Under the pieces are notes generated by a model that worked only from the letters and a program-made list of their open reading frames with translations, was not told the origin of the DNA and searched no databases. Below, in pieces: positions 17,222 through 25,999 of a stretch of DNA of 51,470 nucleotides; the stretch's first letter is position 1; every line of letters starts with the position of its first letter. The position numbers were made by a program, and so were the translations under genes. Source of the stretch: Candidatus Eiseniibacteriota bacterium (lineage in GTDB: Bacteria; Eisenbacteria; RBG-16-71-46); NCBI GenBank assembly GCA_016178725.1, contig JACOSV010000053.1, positions 1 through 51,470 on the forward strand. The letters run 5' to 3'.

Positions 17222-18245
17222 GCCGCTCGATCTCAAGACGACGTTCGAGTTCCGCATCGCGCTCGGCGCGCGCGCCGTCCACCGCAACACGCTGATCGCG
17301 ATCGAGCACGACGGGATCGAGGGGATCGGCGAGGCCGCGCCGTCGCACTACTACGGCGAGAACCGCGCGCTGGTCGAGGCCGCGCTCGCGACCTGGGCGC
17401 CGCTCCTCGGCGACGATCCGCTCGCGCTCGACGCGATCGCCGGGCGCATGACCGGCGCGCTGTGGGGGCACGGCGCCGCGCGCGCCGCGATCGACATGGC
17501 GCTCCACGACTGGATCGGCAAGAAGCTCGGACTGCCGGTGTGGAAGCTGCTCGGCCTCGACCGCGCGCGCACGCCGGTCTCGTGCGTGACGCTCGGCATG
17601 GCCGGGCCCGAAGAGATGGAGCGCAAGCTCGAGAGCGTGATCGACTTCCCGATGATCAAGGTCAAGCTCGGCGGGGCCGGCGACGTGGAGAATCTCGAGC
17701 GCATCCGCGCCCGCTACACCGGCAAGCTGCAGGTGGACGCCAACACTGCGTGGAGTCCCGCCGACGCCGTGCGCGTGCTGCGCGCGATCGCGCCGCTCGG
17801 CATCGAGCTCGTCGAGCAGCCCGTGCCGCGCGAGGATCTCGAAGGCCTGAAGTGGGTGCGCGAGCGGAGCCCGATCCCGGTGTTCGCCGACGAGAGCTGC
17901 CACCACGCGTCGGACATCGCCAACCTCGCCTGCCGGTGCGACGGCGTCAATCTCAAGATCATGAAGAGCGGCGGCATCCGCGAGATGCTGCGTACCATTC
18001 ACGCCGCGCACGCGCACGGCATGAAGGTGATGCTCGGCTCGATGGTCGAGACCAGCCTCGCCCTGACCGCCGCGGCGCAGCTCGCGCCGCTCGCCGACTA
18101 CCTCGACCTCGACGGCCACTGGCTGCTCGCCGGCGATCCGTTCCGCGGCGCCCCCGGCGAGTGCGGCGTGATCGCGCTTTCGGACCGCCCCGGCCTCGGC
18201 GTCGAGCCGGTCGGGGCGCGGCCTGCGGTCGGAGCCGCGCGGTGA
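17205..18245 (+). CDS. dgcA: Enolase-superfamily epimerase (DgcA / dipeptide epimerase type)
   Basis: A 346-residue muconate-lactonizing-subgroup enzyme. Catalytic residues can be placed: the first Lys pair in MIKVKLGG (about 150-157), metal ligands in QVDANTAW (about 177), ELVEQPVPRE (about 203) and VFADESCHH (about 227), and the second base Lys in VNLKIMKSGGI (about 248). C-terminal GSMVETSL is typical of L-Ala-D/L-Glu epimerases and of N-acetyl-D-glutamate racemase DgcA. The neighbouring DUF1611 gene favours the DgcA role, converting N-acetyl-D-Glu to the L form; dipeptide epimerase is the alternative. ATG 17205 has CGGAGG four bases upstream and overlaps the previous gene. Confidence 0.87.
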   Translation: MRLRHEPLDLKTTFEFRIALGARAVHRNTLIAIEHDGIEGIGEAAPSHYYGENRALVEAALATWAPLLGDDPLALDAIAGRMTGALWGHGAARAAIDMALHDWIGKKLGLPVWKLLGLDRARTPVSCVTLGMAGPEEMERKLESVIDFPMIKVKLGGAGDVENLERIRARYTGKLQVDANTAWSPADAVRVLRAIAPLGIELVEQPVPREDLEGLKWVRERSPIPVFADESCHHASDIANLACRCDGVNLKIMKSGGIREMLRTIHAAHAHGMKVMLGSMVETSLALTAAAQLAPLADYLDLDGHWLLAGDPFRGAPGECGVIALSDRPGLGVEPVGARPAVGAAR

Positions 18246-19672
18246 GCCTCAAGCTCAAGCTGTACCTGATCGGGGTCGCGGCGATCGCCGTGCTGCTGCT
18301 CGGCACGCATCCGCCGCCCGATCTTCCCGACCGCGCCGCGCATTACGCCGGCTGGGCGATCATCTGTCTCCTCTCCGAGCTGCTGTGGCTCTCGACGCTC
18401 TCGGGCGAGGGCACGGTGAGCATGGCCTCGACGGCGAACCTCGCGACGCTCGTGCTCTGGGGCTCGGACGCCTCGATGTGGATCGTCTCGGCGAGCACGC
18501 TGATCGCGGTGCTGTTCGTGCAGAGGAAGCCCTGGGTGCGCGCCGTGTTCAACGCCGCGCAGAGCGTGCTGACGATGGCCGTGTGCGGCGTGGTGTTCAC
18601 GGCGCTCGGCGGCCCGGCGCTCGGGCTCGAGGTCGCGGGCAAGATCGTCACCGGCGCGGGCGGCGCGGCGGCGCTGGTGGCACCGATCCTCGGCGTGTTC
18701 GCCACCTACCTGCTGGTCAACCGCGCGCTGGTCGCGGTGGCGGTGGCGTGGTCCACCGAGCGGCCGTACTTCAAGGTGCTGCGCGAGGACTGGTTCTATC
18801 GCGAGCGCCTGCTCGACGATGCGGCGTCGTTCTTCCTGAGCCCGCTGGTCGTGGTCTCGTACGGAGCGATCGGCTACGTCGGCGTGGTGCTGTTCTACGC
18901 GCCGCTGCGCATGAACTACGAGTCGCAGAAGCGCTACGCCGAGCTGCGCAACACGCAGAACATGCTGATCCACAACGAGCGCATGGCGGCGAAGGGCGAA
19001 ATGGCGGCCGAGATCGGCCACGAGCTGCGCAACCAGCTCGCCGCGATCAGCGGCCGCGCGCAGATGCTGCTGCGCGACGCCGAGCGCGAAGCGTTCACCG
19101 CCGTGCCGCGCCACGCGCAGATCATCCTCGAGCAGTCGCGGCGCATGGAGACCCTGTCGAAGGGGCTCATGGACTTCTCGGGCGCCGAGCTGCGGATCGA
19201 GCGCGTGGACGTGAACGCGCTCACGCAGCGCTCGATGGAATTCGTGCGCGCGCAGAACAAGTTCGACGGCATCGAGTGGGACCTGCGCTTGAGCAGCGCG
19301 GTGCCCGAGCTGCGCGCCGATCCCGGCCAGCTCCAGCAGGTGCTGCTCAACCTGTTCATCAACGCCGCCGACGCGATGAAGGAGCACGCGAACGGCCGCA
19401 AGGTGATCTCGATCACGTCCGATTTCGACGAGCGCTCGCGGCTCGTGAGCGTCGTGGTCTCCGACACCGGGCCCGGCATCCCGCTCACGCACCTCGCCAA
19501 GATCTTCGAGCCGCACTTCACGACCAAGGCCGACGGCCACGGCTTCGGCCTCTCGACCTCGTACCGCATCCTCGCCAACCACGGCGGACAGATCCACGCC
19601 GAGAGTCCTCCAGGGCAGGGCGCGACGTTCACCGTGACGCTGCCGCTCCACGGTCCGGGAAACTGGAGCTAG
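18242..19672 (+). CDS. Membrane-bound sensor histidine kinase (orphan)
   Basis: A 476-residue kinase. Residues 1-230 are a largely hydrophobic sensor with about seven predicted membrane segments and no obvious periplasmic loop domain, so it probably senses within the membrane or at its surface. The cytoplasmic part has the H box IGHELRNQLAAISGR with the phosphorylated His near residue 260, the N box NLFINAADAM near 370, and the G boxes VSDTGPGIP and HGFGLSTSYRI. No response regulator is in the window, so the partner is unknown. The GTG start overlaps the dgcA stop (GTGA), tying its synthesis to the D-Glu and bacillithiol genes. Confidence 0.92.
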   Translation: MSLKLKLYLIGVAAIAVLLLGTHPPPDLPDRAAHYAGWAIICLLSELLWLSTLSGEGTVSMASTANLATLVLWGSDASMWIVSASTLIAVLFVQRKPWVRAVFNAAQSVLTMAVCGVVFTALGGPALGLEVAGKIVTGAGGAAALVAPILGVFATYLLVNRALVAVAVAWSTERPYFKVLREDWFYRERLLDDAASFFLSPLVVVSYGAIGYVGVVLFYAPLRMNYESQKRYAELRNTQNMLIHNERMAAKGEMAAEIGHELRNQLAAISGRAQMLLRDAEREAFTAVPRHAQIILEQSRRMETLSKGLMDFSGAELRIERVDVNALTQRSMEFVRAQNKFDGIEWDLRLSSAVPELRADPGQLQQVLLNLFINAADAMKEHANGRKVISITSDFDERSRLVSVVVSDTGPGIPLTHLAKIFEPHFTTKADGHGFGLSTSYRILANHGGQIHAESPPGQGATFTVTLPLHGPGNWS

Positions 19673-19683
19673 CCACGCGCGAG

Positions 19684-20643
19684 GTGACGACGTCGACCGC
19701 CGTCGTCGCGCGCGTGGACTTCGGCGCGTGCGTTCTGCTGCGCGACGACGGCGCGCTGATCGGCGCCCGCGCGCGCGGCGCCCTGATGGGCCGCCGCAAG
19801 GCGCTCGGCAACACCGTCGTCGTCGGCGATCGTGTGGGCTACGCGCCGTCGGGCGGTGACGCGGCCGGGTTCGAGGCCGTGGTGACCGAGGTCGCGCCGC
19901 GCGCGAACGCGTTCTCGCGCCGCGCCCCGGTGAAGCGGGCCGAGGAGCAGGTGGTCGCCGCGAACCTCGATCAGGTGGTGCTGGTCGCCTCGCTCGCCGA
20001 GCCGGCGTTCAGTCCCGGGCTCGCCGACCGGGTGCTGTGTCAGGCGGAGCACGCGGGTCTCGCCGCGCGCCTCGTGCTCAACAAGGCCGATCTCGCCGCG
20101 TCGCGGGACGACGACGCGGCCGATCCCGAGTCGATCCTCGCCGCGTACGCGCGCGCCGGCGTCGCCGGGCACGTGCTCTCGGCGAAACAGGTCGGCGCGG
20201 CGCTCGACGATCTGCGTGAGGCGTGCCGCGGGCGGCGCAGCCTCTTCGTCGGCCACTCGGGCGTGGGGAAGAGCACGCTGCTCAACGCGCTCGTTCCCGA
20301 GCTCGATCTGCTCGAGGGCGCGACCAACGCCAGGACGGGCAAGGGCCGCCACACGACGTCGGCCGCGGTGCTCGTGCGCCCCGAGCCGGGCTTCGAGCTG
20401 ATCGACACGCCGGGCGTGCGCAGCTTCGCGCCGTGGGGGATCGGCGCCCAGGACCTCGACGGCGCCTACCGCGAGTTCCATCCCTACCTCGGGCACTGCC
20501 GTTTCGGCGACTGCCGTCACCGCAACGAGCCGGGATGCGCCGTGCGCGCCGCCGTCGCGGCCGGCGCGATCGCCGAACGCCGGCACGCGAGCTATCTGCG
20601 CCTCCTGGGCGAGCTGCAAGACGAGGAGGCCCGTCTCCACTAG
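19684..20643 (+). CDS. rsgA: Ribosome small subunit-dependent GTPase RsgA
   Basis: A 319-residue circularly permuted GTPase that checks late 30S subunit assembly. The order of motifs shows the permutation: LNKADLAAS (G4, about 132) comes before the P-loop GHSGVGKSTLLNALV (about 188-202), followed by the switch region TGKGRHTTSAAV and DTPGVRSFAPWG (G3, about 240). The C-terminal zinc motif GHCRFGDCRHRNEPGC is intact. An OB-fold domain precedes the GTPase. GTG 19684 lies 11 bases after the kinase stop; its stop is one base before the next gene's ATG. Confidence 0.95.
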   Translation: MTTSTAVVARVDFGACVLLRDDGALIGARARGALMGRRKALGNTVVVGDRVGYAPSGGDAAGFEAVVTEVAPRANAFSRRAPVKRAEEQVVAANLDQVVLVASLAEPAFSPGLADRVLCQAEHAGLAARLVLNKADLAASRDDDAADPESILAAYARAGVAGHVLSAKQVGAALDDLREACRGRRSLFVGHSGVGKSTLLNALVPELDLLEGATNARTGKGRHTTSAAVLVRPEPGFELIDTPGVRSFAPWGIGAQDLDGAYREFHPYLGHCRFGDCRHRNEPGCAVRAAVAAGAIAERRHASYLRLLGELQDEEARLH

Positions 20644-20644
20644 T

Positions 20645-21892
20645 ATGGCGGCCGTGGACGCCCCGCGACCGTCGTTCAATCCCCGCATCGTCGCGCTCGA
20701 TTGCCCCGAGTGCGGCCGCTCGCACGATCTCTCCCAGCCCCGCGCGGTGTGCGAGGGCTGCGGTCGGCCGCTGCTCGCGCGCTACGACCTCGAGCGCATC
20801 GGCGCCGAGACCCGGCGCGACGCGCTCACCGGCTCCGATCTCTGGCGCTACCGGGCGGCGCTGCCGTTCGCGGTCGGCCCCGCGACGGTGCGGCTCGGCG
20901 AGGGCGGCACGCCGCTGCTCCCGCTCGCGCGGCTCGGCCGCGCGACCGGGATCGCCGATCTCACGCTCAAGGACGAGGCGCCGAATCCGACGCAGTCGTT
21001 CAAGGCTCGCGGGCTGGCGCTCGCGGTCAACGGCGCGCTCGCGTTCGGCAAGCAGGCGATTGCGCTCCCGTCGGCGGGCAACGCCGGCAGCGCCGCCGCC
21101 GCGTACGCCGCGGCCGCCGGGATCCGCTGCCGCATCACCGTGCCGGACGACACGCCCGAGATCTTCGCCGCCGAGCAGCGCGCGTTCGGCGCCGAGGTGC
21201 GGCTCGTGCCCGGCACGATCGCGGATGCGGGCAAGGCGCTCGGACCGTGGGCACCGGCGCCCGAGTGGTGGAACGTCGCGACGTTCAAGGAGCCGTTCCG
21301 GCTCGAAGGGAAGAAGACGCTCGGCTGGGAGATCGCCGAGCAGTGCGGCTGGCGGCTGCCGGACGTGATCCTCTATCCGACCGGCGGCGGCACGGGACTG
21401 GTCGGGATGTGGCGCGCGTTCCGCGAGCTCGAGGCCCTCGGCTGGGTCGAGGGCGACATGCCGCGGCTGATCGCGGTGCAACCGACCGGCTGCGCGCCGG
21501 TGGTGCGCGCGTTCGAGGCCGGCGAGTCGCGCGCGAAGCCGTGGGAGAACGCCCGGACCGCGGCCCTCGGCCTGCGCGTGCCCGGGCCGTTCGCCGACAC
21601 GCTGATCCTCGAGGCGATCCGCGGCAGCGGCGGCACGGCGGTCGCGGTCGAGGAGGACGAGCTGCTCGAGGGCATGACCGACCTCGCGGCGCACGAGGGA
21701 TGCTTCGCGTGCCCCGAGGGCGGCGCGACGCTCGCGGCGTTGCGGCGGCTGCGCGCGCGCGGCGACGTGAGCCCGCGCGACCGCGTCGTCCTCTTCAACA
21801 CGGGGAGCGGGCTCAAGTATCCCGAGGCGTGGCGCATGGCGCTCGCGCGCCGCGCCGCGGGCGCCGCGGCCGGCAGCGGGGCGCGGTCGTGA
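20645..21892 (+). CDS. thrC: Threonine synthase-like PLP enzyme
   Basis: A 415-residue fold-type II PLP enzyme that would turn O-phospho-L-homoserine into threonine. The N terminus carries a zinc-ribbon-like pair of CxxC motifs (DCPECGRSHD and VCEGCGRPLL), typical of one threonine synthase branch. The PLP lysine is in NPTQSFKARGLAL (about 118), with LPSAGNAGSAAAAY binding the phosphate side and YPTGGGTGLVGMW further on. No other threonine genes are near. It sits between rsgA and nfeD with a one-base gap and a four-base overlap. A related PLP lyase function cannot be excluded. Confidence 0.88.
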   Translation: MAAVDAPRPSFNPRIVALDCPECGRSHDLSQPRAVCEGCGRPLLARYDLERIGAETRRDALTGSDLWRYRAALPFAVGPATVRLGEGGTPLLPLARLGRATGIADLTLKDEAPNPTQSFKARGLALAVNGALAFGKQAIALPSAGNAGSAAAAYAAAAGIRCRITVPDDTPEIFAAEQRAFGAEVRLVPGTIADAGKALGPWAPAPEWWNVATFKEPFRLEGKKTLGWEIAEQCGWRLPDVILYPTGGGTGLVGMWRAFRELEALGWVEGDMPRLIAVQPTGCAPVVRAFEAGESRAKPWENARTAALGLRVPGPFADTLILEAIRGSGGTAVAVEEDELLEGMTDLAAHEGCFACPEGGATLAALRRLRARGDVSPRDRVVLFNTGSGLKYPEAWRMALARRAAGAAAGSGARS

Positions 21893-23244
21893 GGCGGCTC
21901 ATGCGCGTGGCGATCGCGGCGGCGCCCGCGATCGTCGCGGCGTTCGCGCTCTCCGCCGCGCCCGGCGCCGGCGCGATGGCCTGGGCCGCGAAGCCCGACC
22001 TCCACGCCGGGGCCGGTGCGGGTCGCGTGCTGGTGATGCGGCTCGAGGGCCCGGTGTCGCCGATCCCCGCCGGCGCCCTGATCCACGCCGTGGACCGCGC
22101 CGAGGCCGAGCGCTACGAGGCGCTGGTCGTCGAGGTGGACACGCCGGGCGGTCTCGAATCGAGCATGCGCGACATGGTCAAGCGCGAGCTCGCCTCGCGC
22201 GTGCCGATCATCGCGTGGGTGACGCCCGGCGGCGCGCGCGCGGCGTCGGCCGGCGTGTTCATCGTCATGGCCGCCGACGTCGCCGCGATGTCGCCCGCGA
22301 CCAACATCGGCGCCGCCACGCCGATCAACCTCCAGGGCGGCATGGACTCGACGCTCGCGCGCAAGGTGACGAACGACGCGGCCGCGTTCGCGCGCACGGT
22401 CGCGGGTGAGCGCGGCCGCAACGCCAGGTGGGCCGAGGACGCGGTGCGCAGCGCCGTCGCCGTGGACGACAGCGAGGCGATCGCGATTCACGTCGTGGAC
22501 TTCCATGCCGCCACACTCGCCGAGCTGCTGGCACTCGCCGACGGCCGCACCTGGCGGCGCGGCGAGACGCGCGCCACGCTCCACACGCGCGGGTTGCCCG
22601 CGGATCGCATCGAGGCCGGCTTCCGCGAGCGGCTGCTGGGGCTGGTCGCCGATCCCAACGTCGCCTACATCCTGATGATGCTTGGCTTCTACGGGCTGCT
22701 CTTCGAGCTGCAGAACCCGGGCGCGATCCTCCCGGGCGTCGTCGGCGGCATCTGCATCATCCTCGCCTTCCTCGCGTTCTCGACGCTGCCGGTCCACTAC
22801 GCCGGCGTCGCGCTCATCGTGCTGGCGATCGTGTTCTTCATCGCCGAGATCAAGGTGATGAGCCACGGCCTGCTCGCGGCGGGCGGCGTGCTGTCGCTGA
22901 TTCTCGGCTCGATCATCCTGTTCGACCGCGGCGGCCCGGGGCCGCACCTTTCGTGGAGCGTGATCGGCGCGGCGACGATCACCACGACGCTCTTCTTCCT
23001 CGTGATCGTCGGCGCCGGCATGCGCGCGCAGCGGCGGCGGGTCACGACCGGCGTGCGCGGCATGCTCGGCGCACGCGGGGTCGTGACCGAGCGGCTCGCC
23101 CCGGAAGGCCGCGTGCGCGTCGGCGGGGAATACTGGAACGCCGTGTCGAGCGATCCGCTCGATGCGGGGAGCGAAGTCGAAGTGACGGGCGTGGACGGCC
23201 TCAAGCTGACCGTCCGCTCCCTGGCCCAGGGGGGGTTGCGATGA
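21889..23244 (+). CDS. NfeD family membrane serine protease (long form, ClpP-like domain)
   Basis: About 451 residues. An N-terminal signal/anchor is followed by a ClpP-class protease domain: [18 protein letters not shown], then the catalytic Ser in [17 protein letters not shown] (about residue 119) and a candidate general-base Lys in [12 protein letters not shown] (about 159), as in the Pyrococcus PH1510 Ser-Lys dyad enzyme. Four or five membrane helices follow (about 255-385), then a C-terminal OB-fold NfeD domain ([20 protein letters not shown]). PH1510 cuts a stomatin homologue, and the next gene is just such a slipin. GTG 21889 overlaps the thrC stop; ATG 21901 is an alternative start. 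Confidence 0.93.
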   Translation: MRRLMRVAIAAAPAIVAAFALSAAPGAGAMAWAAKPDLHAGAGAGRVLVMRLEGPVSPIPAGALIHAVDRAEAERYEALVVEVDTPGGLESSMRDMVKRELASRVPIIAWVTPGGARAASAGVFIVMAADVAAMSPATNIGAATPINLQGGMDSTLARKVTNDAAAFARTVAGERGRNARWAEDAVRSAVAVDDSEAIAIHVVDFHAATLAELLALADGRTWRRGETRATLHTRGLPADRIEAGFRERLLGLVADPNVAYILMMLGFYGLLFELQNPGAILPGVVGGICIILAFLAFSTLPVHYAGVALIVLAIVFFIAEIKVMSHGLLAAGGVLSLILGSIILFDRGGPGPHLSWSVIGAATITTTLFFLVIVGAGMRAQRRRVTTGVRGMLGARGVVTERLAPEGRVRVGGEYWNAVSSDPLDAGSEVEVTGVDGLKLTVRSLAQGGLR

Positions 23245-24014
23245 TTGGGATGGGAGTCTCGGTGGTGGCCTTCGTCGTCGTCGTGGGGATCATCGCGATC
23301 CTGAACGCGATCCGCGTCGTGCGCGAGTACGAGCGCCTGGTCGTGTTCCGGCTGGGGCGACTCGTGGGCGAGCGCGGGCCGGGGCTCGTGCTGCTGTTCC
23401 CGTTGATCGACCGCGCGGTCAAGGTCGGTCTGCGCACGGTGACCATGGACGTGCCGCCGCAGGACATCATCACCAAGGACAACGTCACGGTGAAGGTGAA
23501 CGCGGTCGTCTACTTCCGCGTCATCGACGCCAAGCAGGCGGTGGTGCAGGTCGAGAACTACCTGTACGCGACATCGCAGATCGCGCAGACCACGCTCCGT
23601 TCGATCCTCGGCCAGGCCGAGCTCGACGAGCTGCTCTCGGACCGCGAGAAGCAGAATCAGGCGCTGCAGCAGGTCATCGACCGCCAGACCGAGCCGTGGG
23701 GCGTCAAGGTCACGACGGTCGAGGTGAAGAACGTCGATCTGCCGCAGGAGATGCAGCGCGCGATCGCGCGCCAGGCCGAGGCCGAGCGCGAGCGGCGCGC
23801 CAAGGTGATCAACGCCGAGGGCGAGTATCAGGCGGCACAGCGACTGGCGGAGGCGGCGGCGATCATCGGCCGCGAGCCGGCGGCGCTGCAGCTCCGCTAC
23901 CTCCAGACGCTGGCCGAGATCGCGACCGAGAACAACAGCACGACGATCTTCCCGGTGCCGGTCGATTTCCTGCGGGCGTTCATGACCAGCATGGAGAAGC
24001 GCCCCGGCGCCTGA
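23241..24014 (+). CDS. Slipin (stomatin/prohibitin SPFH family)
   Basis: A 257-residue SPFH protein with one N-terminal membrane segment and the slipin core: [92 protein letters not shown] and the helical [20 protein letters not shown]. Slipins oligomerise in membrane microdomains and are the usual partners and possible substrates of NfeD proteases. The start codon overlaps the nfeD stop (ATGA). The C-terminal oligomerisation tail is hydrophobic, as in the PH1511 substrate of PH1510. Confidence 0.95.
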   Translation: MIGMGVSVVAFVVVVGIIAILNAIRVVREYERLVVFRLGRLVGERGPGLVLLFPLIDRAVKVGLRTVTMDVPPQDIITKDNVTVKVNAVVYFRVIDAKQAVVQVENYLYATSQIAQTTLRSILGQAELDELLSDREKQNQALQQVIDRQTEPWGVKVTTVEVKNVDLPQEMQRAIARQAEAERERRAKVINAEGEYQAAQRLAEAAAIIGREPAALQLRYLQTLAEIATENNSTTIFPVPVDFLRAFMTSMEKRPGA

Positions 24015-24033
24015 TCGCGAGCGGATCGTGGCG

Positions 24034-24939
24034 ATGCGCGTCGCCGTCACGGGCGCGGGCGGCCTGGTCGGCGCGGCGCTCGTTCCGGCGCTTGCCGCCC
24101 GCGGCCATCGCGTCACGCGGCTCGTGCGGCGGGCGCCGCGCGCCGCGGACGAACGCGCGTGGGATCCCCGCTTCGGTCTCGACGACGACGTGCTGCGCGG
24201 CGTGGATGCGATCGTGCACCTCGCGGGCGAGAGCATCGGCGCCGGGCGCTGGACCACCGCGCGGCGCCGCGCGATCCTCGAAAGCCGCGCCGGCACGACG
24301 CGGCGGATCGCCGAGGCGATCGCGCGCGCGGCGCATCCGCCGATCCTGATCGTGGCGTCGGCCGTCGGCTACTACGGCGACTGCGGCGACGAGCCGCTCA
24401 CCGAGACGAGCGCGCCGGGGGCGGGATTCCTGGCGGACGTGACGCGGGCGTGGGAGGCGGCCACCGACCCCGCGCGCGCGGCCGGCGTGCGGGTCGTGCA
24501 CGTTCGCTCGGGGCTCGTGCTCTCGCGCCGCGGCGGCGCGCTTGCGAGGCTCCTGCCGGTCTTTCGCGCCGGCCTCGGCGGCCGGCTCGGCAACGGTCGG
24601 CAGTGGGTGAGCTGGATCCACGTCGACGATCTGGTCGCGGCCTTCGCGCGCGCGCTCGAAGGGGATGCGATCACGGGACCGATCAACGCCGTCGCTCCGA
24701 ATCCTGTCCGGCAGAGGGACTTCGCCGCGGCGCTCGGCCGGGCGCTGCGGCGGCCGGCCTGGCTGCCGACGCCGGCCGTGGCGCTGCGCGCCGCGCTTGG
24801 CGCCATGGCGGACGAGCTCCTGCTCTTCAGTCAGCGCGCTCTGCCCGAACGGCTGGCGGGTGCCGGGTTCCGATGGACTCACGGCGACATCGGTCCTGCC
24901 CTCGAGTCCTTGCTCCGCCCCGGGACCGGCTTCGGATAG
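24034..24939 (+). CDS. TIGR01777 family epimerase (YfcH-like NAD-dependent SDR)
   Basis: A 301-residue extended short-chain dehydrogenase-like protein. The nucleotide-binding motif is VTGAGGLVGAALVPAL at the N terminus. Family-specific stretches are LAGESIGAGRWTTARRRAIL and SRAGTTRRIAEAI, then SAVGYYGDCGDEPLTE with the YxxxD/YG active-site region, and QWVSWIHVDDLVAAF. The cellular role of YfcH-like proteins is not settled. GTG 24028 two codons upstream is an equally possible start. It is the last gene of the long operon; a hairpin follows at 24970. Confidence 0.9.
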   Translation: MRVAVTGAGGLVGAALVPALAARGHRVTRLVRRAPRAADERAWDPRFGLDDDVLRGVDAIVHLAGESIGAGRWTTARRRAILESRAGTTRRIAEAIARAAHPPILIVASAVGYYGDCGDEPLTETSAPGAGFLADVTRAWEAATDPARAAGVRVVHVRSGLVLSRRGGALARLLPVFRAGLGGRLGNGRQWVSWIHVDDLVAAFARALEGDAITGPINAVAPNPVRQRDFAAALGRALRRPAWLPTPAVALRAALGAMADELLLFSQRALPERLAGAGFRWTHGDIGPALESLLRPGTGFG

Positions 24940-24969
24940 CAGTCGTAAACATTCTCGGCCGCGCGATGC

Positions 24970-25001
24970 CCGGAAAACCCAGTCGGGACGCGGGTTTTCG
25001 G
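24970..25001 (+). terminator. Hairpin at the end of the long operon
   Basis: CCG-g-AAAACCC (24970-24980) pairs with GGGTTTTCGG (24992-25001) around an 11-nt loop. The A and T tracts are in the stem and no T run follows, so termination is plausible but not certain. TTGACC at 25002-25007 directly after it could be the -35 of the secreted protein gene, though no good -10 is seen. The rest of the gap 24940-25140 holds nothing else recognisable. Confidence 0.45.
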
Positions 25002-25140
25002 TTGACCTCGTTACGCGCCGGGGAGCATCCTCAACTCAACGATCACTCCAACTCGTGCGCCCAGTCGTCCTGGTGAGCTGCGCGGGCTGGCCGCGGTTTT
25101 TTGGTACAGGGCACGCACCCAGCACCATAGGAGGGGTCAC

Positions 25141-25896
25141 ATGCATCTCCGCTATCGCTTCGTTCTTCCGCTCGTGGCGTTGTGTATCGCGCTGGCGATC
25201 CCGGCGCTCGCCGCGAAGCCGGCGCCGCACGCGATTCCGGCGGCCAACACCATCACGACGCACAAGCAGGTCGGCAACACGACCGCGGCTGCGGCTGCAT
25301 GCCAGATGGGCATTCTGCCGCCGGCGGCGAACGCATTCGGCTACATCCTGCCGCCGGATGACGAGTACTACACGTATCTCGTTCCGGCGAACTGCCCGAC
25401 GTGCCCGAACAACGCGTACCTCTTCAGCAACGCGCACGTGCAGCTCTATTACACCGAGTCCTGCTCGATTCCGGTGTACGTGAGCATCGTCGGCGTGGAC
25501 AACACCGACCCGGCCTGCCCGCACCCGAATCCGTTCGACGTGATCTGCCCCGAAGTGCCGTACGTGCTCTCGGACGGCGGCAACATCGGCGTGTGCATTG
25601 ATTACTCATTGCCGCTCCCGGCGGGCTGCTGCGTGAACCGGCCGGCGTTCCTCAAGTTCCGCTTCGAGCAGGGCACCTGCCAGCCGGACCGGCCGGCGTT
25701 CTGCGGACCGCCCTCGTGCCAGAACTGCCGTCAGTACAACATCTATCCCGGCTCGCCTCCGGGGGGCGACGATCTGTGCGCGGTGCTCGCACCGTACGCG
25801 CTCTACGGCGCGATCATGTACGTGGATGCGGACTGCTGCAATGCCACGCCTTCGCTGCCCGGCACCTGGGGCCACATCAAGACGCTGTACCGGTAG
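25141..25896 (+). CDS. Secreted Cys-rich protein of unknown function
   Basis: A 251-residue exported protein that I do not recognise. A clear signal peptide (MHLRYRFVLPLVALCIALAI, cleavage likely after PALA) is followed by a region of about 225 residues with some 18 cysteines, often paired (ANCPTCPNN, CCVNRPA, SCQNCRQYN, DADCCNATP), plus many Pro, Tyr and Asn. Disulfide cross-linking outside the cytoplasm is expected. The ribosome-binding site AGGAGGGG just upstream is one of the strongest in the window, and a strong terminator follows, so it is probably a well-expressed single-gene unit. Confidence 0.85.
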   Translation: MHLRYRFVLPLVALCIALAIPALAAKPAPHAIPAANTITTHKQVGNTTAAAAACQMGILPPAANAFGYILPPDDEYYTYLVPANCPTCPNNAYLFSNAHVQLYYTESCSIPVYVSIVGVDNTDPACPHPNPFDVICPEVPYVLSDGGNIGVCIDYSLPLPAGCCVNRPAFLKFRFEQGTCQPDRPAFCGPPSCQNCRQYNIYPGSPPGGDDLCAVLAPYALYGAIMYVDADCCNATPSLPGTWGHIKTLYR

Positions 25897-25913
25897 TCGG
25901 ACGTTTACCCGCA

Positions 25914-25953
25914 CGAGAGGCCGGGGTCGCACGACCCCGGCCTCTCGCGTTTC
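25914..25953 (+). terminator. Strong intrinsic terminator
   Basis: CGAGAGGCCGGGGTCG (25914-25929) pairs perfectly with CGACCCCGGCCTCTCG (25932-25947), a stem of about 15 bp with a short CA-centred loop, followed by CGTTTCC. It ends the Cys-rich protein gene. Confidence 0.8.
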
Positions 25954-25999
25954 CGCTCGCCGCTTGACGCTCGCGCGCGGCGGCGCCTATCGTCCCGCC

